Of a DNA stretch of 11,062 nt, positions 6,951 through 11,062 are shown in pieces; position 1 is the first letter of the stretch; each line of letters starts with the position of its first letter. Source of the DNA: CAYXVU01 sp964468725 (GTDB lineage: Bacteria; Acidobacteriota; Blastocatellia; UBA7656); NCBI GenBank assembly GCA_964468725.1, contig CAYXVU010000201.1, positions 1 through 11,062 of the forward strand. The letters run 5' to 3'. Below the pieces are notes generated by a model. It was not told the DNA's origin, made no database searches, and was given only the letters and a program-made list of their open reading frames with translations. The translations under genes and the position numbers were made by a program.

Positions 6951-6979
6951 ATCCTATCACAGCCCCCATGCGGCTTCAA
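6951..6979 (-). promoter_or_regulatory. candidate sigma70-type promoter for the GMC oxidoreductase unit
   Basis: On the minus strand, TTGAAG (6979-6974) is followed after exactly 17 nt by TAGGAT (6956-6951), each matching 4 of 6 consensus positions. Transcription would start about 25 nt before the ATG at 6918. It is a reasonable fit in the right place, but motif-only evidence. Confidence 0.4.
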
Positions 6980-7051
6980 GGTATGCGCCCTTCGAACCCC
7001 GCGCATTTGCACAGTTGCTATTGCGAATCGGTAGGAGTGTCAGTAGGCATG

Positions 7052-7134
7052 TCGGATACGGGTGAACAGGGACTAGACAGATGTTCACGAATAGGCGCAA
7101 CCAATCGGTGAACATCCATCCAAACCGTGTCCGA
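7052..7134. repeat. nested inverted repeats with TGAACA/TGTTCA half-sites
   Basis: Between the AlkZ-like gene end and the GMC gene start, GATGTTCAC (7080-7088) pairs perfectly with GTGAACATC (7108-7116). An outer pair, TCGGATACGG (7052-7061) with CCGTGTCCGA (7125-7134), matches at 9 of 10 positions. TGAACA or TGTTCA cores occur at 7063-7068, 7082-7087 and 7109-7114. This could be a regulator-binding cluster for the GMC unit, or a folded RNA end of the AlkZ-like transcript, which stops at 7162. Only the symmetry itself is seen. Confidence 0.45.
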
Positions 7135-7161
7135 TTCCTGAACTCTCGGCTTGATACCGGT

Positions 7162-8103
7162 TCATCCGATGCAGGCTCGTGCCAAGCCAACCGATGAATC
7201 AACAAAATCTCCGTAGCGTTGCGCAGCGTCAGCAATCGCCTTCATTTCGGCGCGGCTGAATTTTGTAAATGGGGTGAGCGCAATCTTCCCCGTGTCGCTT
7301 TTGTGCGTGCGTCGCCAGGTGCCGACCAGTTTTCCGGCCACCATAATCACAGGAGTGAAGATGCCGTTTCCGGCTTGTTTCATATATAACGGGTTGAGCG
7401 CGGCGCTGCGATCTTTATAGCCAACGGTGAACTCGTCATAGACCGGCAACAAGTGCGCCTCTCGATATACCTCTTTTGCTACGCTCGTTGCTGCCGCTGT
7501 CCAGTAGACTTGATCGCCCATTCGCATCGGTTCAAGACGCGACTTCACCATCTCCAAACCCGCTTTTGCGTTCGCCGTCGTCAAGCCCGACCACCAGATA
7601 AAATCTTGCAGGGTGGCAGGCCCGTGACTGGTAAAGTATCGTGCGGCGAGTTCGGCCAATGCCTCATCACCGTGCAGCATCGTGCTTTCGGGAATCCACT
7701 CATCGAGCAAAACGAAGGTTGGATGCTTGCCCTGCCACACGCCGAAACAGATCAACCCCTCTTGCGCCAGCCGCCCCACTATATTCATGCCGCGTTGCTT
7801 CGCGGTCACGATGCCGCTGGCTTCCAACGCTTTGTATACCGCTTGGCGCGTCAGTTGTTTGCTGCCGCGCAGGGCGCGAGTCAGCACCTTCGCGCTGCGG
7901 GCAAAGGTGGGCTCATCAAGTTCCAACCACCGATAGCGTCCCTGACTATTGGCAATGAAGCGCGGCATTAAGAGTTTAAGCATCCAGCGCACGTCGGCAG
8001 CAGCAACAAAATGCAAGGTGCTGCGCATTGGCCACGTTCGCACGATGGTGCGCGCGGCAATCGCCTGTTCGATCAGCTCTTTTGTCGCATCTTTCGTTCG
8101 CAG
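7162..8103 (-). CDS. AlkZ-like winged-helix DNA-binding protein (HTH_42/DUF1006), N-terminus lost in gap
   Basis: The visible 313 residues belong to the HTH_42 (DUF1006) family, which includes the DNA glycosylases AlkZ and YcaQ that unhook alkylated or cross-linked bases. Signatures are RTIVRTWPMRSTLHFVAA near the visible N-terminus, LLPVYDEFTVGYKDRSA, and GIFTPVIMVAGKLVGTWRR. A GTG at 8043 could be read as a start, but the same frame stays open upstream to the N run and encodes typical family sequence (KELIEQAIAARTI). The real start therefore lies in the gap, with roughly 50 residues missing by comparison with full-length relatives. The missing part should carry the QxQ catalytic motif described for AlkZ-type glycosylases, so activity cannot be judged. 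It sits between the racemase and the GMC gene with no obvious link to either; 243 bp separate it from the GMC start. Confidence 0.85.
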   Translation of the reverse strand: MRTKDATKELIEQAIAARTIVRTWPMRSTLHFVAAADVRWMLKLLMPRFIANSQGRYRWLELDEPTFARSAKVLTRALRGSKQLTRQAVYKALEASGIVTAKQRGMNIVGRLAQEGLICFGVWQGKHPTFVLLDEWIPESTMLHGDEALAELAARYFTSHGPATLQDFIWWSGLTTANAKAGLEMVKSRLEPMRMGDQVYWTAAATSVAKEVYREAHLLPVYDEFTVGYKDRSAALNPLYMKQAGNGIFTPVIMVAGKLVGTWRRTHKSDTGKIALTPFTKFSRAEMKAIADAAQRYGDFVDSSVGLARACIG

Positions 8104-8203
8104 NNNNNNNNNNNNNNNNNNNNNNNNNNNNNNNNNNNNNNNNNNNNNNNNNNNNNNNNNNNNNNNNNNNNNNNNNNNNNNNNNNNNNNNNNNNNNNNNN
8201 NNN
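8104..8203. other. assembly gap (100 N)
   Basis: Exactly 100 undetermined bases, a conventional placeholder for unknown length. The racemase C-terminus and the AlkZ-like N-terminus both run into it. Completing both at family length would need roughly 180 bp or more, so the true gap is probably longer than shown. Any reading frame drawn through it is artificial. Confidence 0.99.
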
Positions 8204-9284
8204 TCAAGACCTCTTCCGTATGTTGTCCGGCTTGCGCAGGCGGGCTTGGCGTTTCCGGCGCGGTGCGACTAAAGCGCGGCGCAGGTGCAGGCTGCAAGAC
8301 GCCTGCTATTTCGACAAAGGTCTGCCGCGCACGGTTGTGCGGATGGCGAGGCGCTTCATCGAAGTCGAGCACTGGCGCAAAGCAGACATCGGTGCCTTCC
8401 ATCATCGCGCACCACTCGTGGCGGGTCTTCGTTTTGATGACGGCTGCGAGTTTGGCTTTCAACTCCGGCCAACGCTGCGCGTCCATCTGCGCCTGAAAGT
8501 CAGAATCGGTGATGCCGGTCTTTTCGAGCAACAGCGCGTAAAATTGCGGCTCAATGGAACCGATGGCAACCCACTTGCCATCGGCGCACTCGTAGGTTTC
8601 ATAAAAGTGCGCGCCGCTGTCGAGCAAGTTCGTGCCTTTGTCGTTCGTCCATCGCCCCAGGGCGTGAAAGCCGTACATCATCGCCATCAATGTTGCAGAG
8701 CCATCGGTCATCGCGGCATCAATCACCTGCCCTTTGCCCGATGTGCGCGCTTCGAGCAACGCACAGACGATGCCGAAAGCGAGCAGCAATCCGCCGCCGC
8801 CGAAATCGCCAACCAGATTGAGCGGCGGCACAGGGTTTTCGTGCGGTCGTCCGATGGCATGCAGCACGCCGCTTAGGGCAATGTAGTTGATGTCATGCCC
8901 GGCGGCTTGCGCCAACGTTCCCTTCTGCCCCCAACCCGTCATGCGACCGTAGATCAATTTCCCGTTGCGCGCGAAACAGGCTTCCGGGCTGAGTCCCAAC
9001 CGCTCCATCACGCCGGGGCGAAAGCCTTCGATCAAGGCATCGGCATGTTCGATCATTCTGAGGATCGTCTCGACGGCAGCAGGATGCTTCAGGTCAATGG
9101 CGATGGAGCGGCGTCCGCGATTCATCACATCGAACTTTGACCCCGCACCGGCTGCGCTCTTACGATCAACGCGAATCACCTCCGCGCCCATGTCTGCCAG
9201 CAGCATGGCGCAAAACGGCCCCGGCCCGATGCCCGCGATTTCGATCACTTTGATTCCCTTGAGTGGCCCCAATTCTCTCTCCAT
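8204..9284 (-). CDS. alpha-methylacyl-CoA racemase (CaiB/BaiF CoA-transferase family III), C-terminus lost in gap
   Basis: The visible 360 residues match alpha-methylacyl-CoA racemase, a family III CoA-transferase-fold enzyme that epimerises 2-methylacyl-CoA thioesters, as needed for beta-oxidation of branched chains or sterol side chains. GPLKGIKVIEIAGIGPGPFCAMLLADMGAEVIRVD opens the fold. The catalytic set of mycobacterial MCR is all present: His130 in AGHDINY, Asp160 in LVGDFGGGG and Glu245 in GSIEPQFY, at a constant +4 offset from MCR His126, Asp156 and Glu241. The frame reaches PGQHTDEVL-like sequence (AGQHTEEVL) at the edge of the N run, so only about ten residues and the stop are missing. 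The start at 9284 fits the family, but no clear Shine-Dalgarno precedes it. No other beta-oxidation gene is nearby. Racemase rather than CoA-transferase is preferred because of the complete triad. Confidence 0.9.
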
Positions 9285-9302
9285 TGCCGGTTGGCGGCTT
9301 CC

Positions 9303-9344
9303 GGTTGAAGGTCACAGGTCGAAGGTTACAGGTTGAAAGTGAGA
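9303..9344. repeat. 14-bp tandem repeat, three degenerate units
   Basis: Consecutive units GGTTGAAGGTCACA (9303-9316), GGTCGAAGGTTACA (9317-9330) and GGTTGAAAGTGAGA (9331-9344) lie just upstream of the racemase start. A fourth partial unit (AGGTCG) may follow. The copies differ by two to four bases, so the array is not recent. Confidence 0.75.
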
Positions 9345-9372
9345 AGGTCGCTGCACGTCATCGCTCTTCGTT

Positions 9373-9396
9373 ATCCCTTCACCCCTTCATCCCTTC
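9373..9396. repeat. 8-bp tandem repeat, three units
   Basis: ATCCCTTC, ACCCCTTC and ATCCCTTC follow one another at 9373-9396, in the same 259-bp spacer between the racemase start and the exported-protein stop. It is a pyrimidine-rich tract on the plus strand, purine-rich (GAAGGGAT) on the racemase sense strand. No function is evident. Confidence 0.7.
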
Positions 9397-9439
9397 TTCA
9401 GCACATCCCTGTGCGGTTGTTAATCGCATACCGAAGGGC

Positions 9440-9531
9440 AAAACAAAATGAGAGCCGTTGGTTGAGAGGCGGTCTTTGACCGCCGTCCTCGCACGAAAGA
9501 ACGGCGGTCAAAGACCGCCCCTGCGGCTCTC
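9440..9531 (-). terminator. repeat hairpin plus T-rich tract, probable terminator of the exported-protein gene
   Basis: Read on the minus strand, the hairpin begins 12 nt after the stop codon at 9544 and is followed directly by ATTTTGTTTT (9449-9440). A strong stem plus T-rich tail at this position fits an intrinsic terminator. The T-tract is interrupted by one G, and the stem is much longer than usual, so termination is inferred. Confidence 0.5.
9450..9531. repeat. palindromic repeat copy D (long hairpin)
   Basis: Core arms at 9468-9486 and 9501-9519 are a perfect 19-bp inverted repeat with a 14-nt loop. An outer 8-bp stem, GAGAGCCG (9450-9457) with CGGCTCTC (9524-9531), encloses it. Each core arm is itself GGCGGTC-3 nt-GACCGCC, so the element can fold in two ways. 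The left flank TTGAGAGGCGGTC is shared exactly with copies A and B read on the minus strand, showing one repeat family. Confidence 0.88.
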
Positions 9532-9543
9532 AGGACAATCGCG

Positions 9544-10470
9544 CTACTTCGCCGGATTGGCAACTTTGGAAAAGATGGCGTTGCCGAGTCGAACAAAGCG
9601 GCTGCCGTCTTCGGAGAGTTCTTCGGTCACGGTAAAGGAATGCTCCGAGACGACGGCAATGGTGCGCTTGAGCATCAACGTCTGGCCGTTATGTTTGACA
9701 GGTTGATAGGTGAAGCGAATCGAGAGCGGACTCTTCCAATCCGCCGTACTCTCCAGACGCAAGCGATTGCTGAGCGACTCGGAGAAGGTAAAGGTCTTCG
9801 TCGCGTCATCATAGCGAATCGTTGCGCTTTCCTGATACGCGCCTTGATCGGACTGGGCGACGGTCTTGCTCTCCAGCGTCTGCTGATCTTTTTTGACGAA
9901 GGTGACGGTGCCGGTGCGTTGGCCGCCGGGCCAAAAGGCGCTTTCGCGCCCCGTCCATTTGAAACTCCACTGGCCGACGAAGTAATCAATCGTCTGCTTT
10001 TGCAGAGGTTGTTCGGCAAGCGGACGGTCGCCGCGCTGACTGTTGCGTTGAAATTGCGCGGAGGGTTGTGCCGCAGGGTCTTCGCTGACGCGCTGCAATT
10101 CGAAAGTAAAGGTGACGGGCTGAGTGCCAAACATGAGTTCGCCTTTGCCTGTGAGTTTGTCGCCTTGTAAGGTGAAGGTGTAGTTGATAGGGATGGTCGC
10201 TTGCGGCGTTTGAATTTCGGATTTAGCGGTCAGGTTGTCGCCGTCCATCTGCACATCTTTGATCTGTACCGGCATGGGGACGCCGCCGGAAACGGTGCCG
10301 ATATACTTCTCGCCCTCTTTTTTGAAGATGACGACAGCGGCGCGTTCGCCCTGCATGGCCTGCACTTTACCCTCCCATCGGCCTTGCAATGGGTCTTTTT
10401 GCGCGGCGAAGTTGACGCTGATGAGACTGGCAAATAGGACTACGAAGCAAAGCAATGAGACTCTACGCAC
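9544..10470 (-). CDS. exported two-domain beta-rich protein of unknown function
   Basis: A 308-residue protein with a Sec signal peptide (MRRVSLLCFVVLFASLISVNFA, cleavage near Ala22-Gln24), so periplasmic or surface. Residues 28-127 form an evident beta-rich domain starting LQGRWEGKVQ and ending VTFTFELQRV, resembling lipocalin-like or small barrel domains. A polar, Gln/Pro-rich linker covers about 130-160. A second beta-rich domain begins IDYFVGQWSFKWTGRESAFWPGG and recalls DUF1579-like folds. The resemblance is from strand pattern and FVGQW/GRW openings only. An ATG at 10488 lies within the Shine-Dalgarno, and the far start at 10557 gives no signal peptide, so the GTG at 10470 is chosen. 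A promoter at 10529-10557 and a hairpin terminator at 9440-9531 suggest a monocistronic gene. No catalytic motif or partner is visible. Confidence 0.8.
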   Translation of the reverse strand: MRRVSLLCFVVLFASLISVNFAAQKDPLQGRWEGKVQAMQGERAAVVIFKKEGEKYIGTVSGGVPMPVQIKDVQMDGDNLTAKSEIQTPQATIPINYTFTLQGDKLTGKGELMFGTQPVTFTFELQRVSEDPAAQPSAQFQRNSQRGDRPLAEQPLQKQTIDYFVGQWSFKWTGRESAFWPGGQRTGTVTFVKKDQQTLESKTVAQSDQGAYQESATIRYDDATKTFTFSESLSNRLRLESTADWKSPLSIRFTYQPVKHNGQTLMLKRTIAVVSEHSFTVTEELSEDGSRFVRLGNAIFSKVANPAK

Positions 10471-10478
10471 TGCGAGTT

Positions 10479-10484
10479 CCTCCT
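10479..10484 (-). promoter_or_regulatory. Shine-Dalgarno AGGAGG deciding a GTG start
   Basis: The minus strand reads ATGGAGGAGGAACTCGCAGTG. AGGAGG is 8 nt from the GTG at 10470, which begins a clean signal peptide; the apparent ATG at 10488 is part of the ribosome-binding region itself. Confidence 0.7.
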
Positions 10485-10528
10485 CCATAAGTGGGATGGA
10501 TAGGCAGCCCTGACGGGGCGCACAGGCG

Positions 10529-10557
10529 ATTGTATGCTGTGGTGCAAAGCAAGACAA
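10529..10557 (-). promoter_or_regulatory. sigma70-type promoter for the exported beta-rich protein
   Basis: On the minus strand TTGTCT (10557-10552, 4 of 6 consensus) and TACAAT (10534-10529, 5 of 6) are separated by exactly 17 nt. They lie in the 93-bp space after the glycosyltransferase stop, giving a leader of about 50 nt before the GTG at 10470. This is the best promoter-like match in the window. Confidence 0.55.
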
Positions 10558-10563
10558 CTGGCT

Positions 10564-11062
10564 TCAGTCGTACAAACCGCTGCGCAGATTGCGTCTGACC
10601 AGCCAGACCTCTTTCAAGACTTCGAGGTAAGTGCCGAACGTCACCTTGCCGTGCGGGTCATTGACCCAAGTAATGGGCGCTTCTTTGATCCGTTGTCCCA
10701 AATGTCGGGCAATGGCGAGCATCTCGACATCGAAGCCCCAGCGTTCGATGGTGATGCGGCGGAAGATCGCTTCGGCGGATTGGGCGGTGACCATTTTGAA
10801 TCCCGCTTGGGTGTCGTAAATGCCGGGAACCGCCAACAACCGGATGAAGAGGTTGCCGCCTTCGCCCGCCAGTTTGCGATACCAGGCCTGCTGAACCGGA
10901 ATGATCGAATCTTTCAATCCACGCGAGCCGATGACGACGTTGTAGCCTTCGCGGAAGTAAGGCCAGAACTGTTCGACGTGTTGGATAGAGGTTGAATTGT
11001 CAGCATCCATAAATAGCCGATAGTCGCCCTTGGCCGCGAGCATGCCGAGCCGCACGCTAGCG
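10564..11062 (-). CDS. GT2 glycosyltransferase, dolichyl-phosphate glucosyltransferase-like, N-terminus beyond window
   Basis: The visible 165 residues are the C-terminal two thirds of a GT-A fold glycosyltransferase of family 2, closest to the polyprenyl/dolichyl-phosphate beta-glucosyltransferase (ALG5/DPM1-like) branch. These move a sugar from a nucleotide donor to a lipid phosphate at the cytoplasmic membrane face. Landmarks in order are VRLGMLAAKGDY, FMDADNSTSI (the DxD metal/nucleotide motif), VIGSRGL, DTQAGFKM (usually DTQCGFK), RWGFDVEML, and ITWVNDPHGKVTF near the end. The GTG at 11055 is not the start: the frame continues upstream with family-like Ala-Ser to the window edge. No C-terminal membrane helix is seen, so it is likely a soluble or peripheral enzyme. 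It is the first minus-strand gene seen here; its upstream partners are outside the window. Confidence 0.88.
   Translation of the reverse strand, partial: ASVRLGMLAAKGDYRLFMDADNSTSIQHVEQFWPYFREGYNVVIGSRGLKDSIIPVQQAWYRKLAGEGGNLFIRLLAVPGIYDTQAGFKMVTAQSAEAIFRRITIERWGFDVEMLAIARHLGQRIKEAPITWVNDPHGKVTFGTYLEVLKEVWLVRRNLRSGLYD

Noticed and set aside
6957..7235. A 92-codon minus-strand frame between the AlkZ-like and GMC genes
   Set aside because: It overlaps the end of the AlkZ-like gene and the inverted-repeat spacer, and shows no coding signature or ribosome site.
8028..8876. Plus- and minus-strand frames drawn straight through the N run, including a racemase extension ending CERKMRQKS
   Set aside because: The gap length is unknown, so phase across it is meaningless. 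On the minus strand the true frame left of the gap is the AlkZ-like gene.
9450..9531. Possible MITE or insertion-sequence remnant with terminal inverted repeats
   Set aside because: I see no flanking target-site duplication and no internal sequence beyond the hairpin; a REP-like palindromic element fits better.

Overview
The window looks like a chromosomal segment of a moderately GC-rich Gram-negative soil or environmental bacterium. The gene mix is an exported DUF885 peptidase-like protein, a Tat-exported hydroxypyruvate-isomerase-like TIM barrel, a GMC oxidoreductase, an AlkZ-like winged-helix protein and an exported beta-rich protein. Together with TTGAGAGGCGGTC-type palindromic repeats this recalls Acidobacteriota, perhaps Blastocatellia. 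That assignment is inference from gene flavour; no marker gene is present. A run of exactly 100 N (8104-8203) shows a draft or metagenomic scaffold. No rRNA, tRNA, CRISPR, transposase or phage gene was seen.

Layout. The left edge (1-145, + strand) holds the last 47 codons of an unknown gene ending in a poly-Asp/His/Lys tail. It converges on a Tat-signal TIM-barrel isomerase (162-1025, -). That gene is divergent from a second, cytoplasmic TIM-barrel sugar isomerase/epimerase-like gene (1171-2412, +). The second TIM barrel converges on a secreted DUF885 protein with an HELIPGH motif (2445-4250, -). From there to the right edge every gene is on the minus strand. In transcription order (right to left) they are: a partial GT2 glycosyltransferase (10564-11062), an exported 308-residue beta-rich protein (9544-10470), an alpha-methylacyl-CoA racemase (8204-9284, C-terminus lost in the gap), an AlkZ-like HTH_42 protein (7162-8103, N-terminus lost in the gap), a GMC oxidoreductase (5209-6918), an unrecognised 203-residue protein coupled to it (4579-5190), and the DUF885 gene.

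The intergenic regions carry much of the unusual structure. A palindromic repeat family, built on GCGGTC-NNN-GACCGC units paired head to head, occurs at 4321-4449 and 9450-9531. The second copy is followed by a T-rich tract and could end transcription of the exported beta-rich gene. Short 14-bp and 8-bp tandem arrays lie at 9303-9396. A cluster of TGAACA/TGTTCA half-sites lies upstream of the GMC gene.

Functionally, the two TIM barrels and the GMC oxidoreductase could belong to oxidative sugar or glycoside catabolism. The genes are not one operon, so this is a hypothesis. The best candidate for something undescribed is the two-gene unit of the GMC oxidoreductase, which has a four-cysteine cluster, and the 203-residue protein. 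Several starts were moved inward from the longest ORF because good Shine-Dalgarno sequences and signal peptides support internal ATG or GTG codons.
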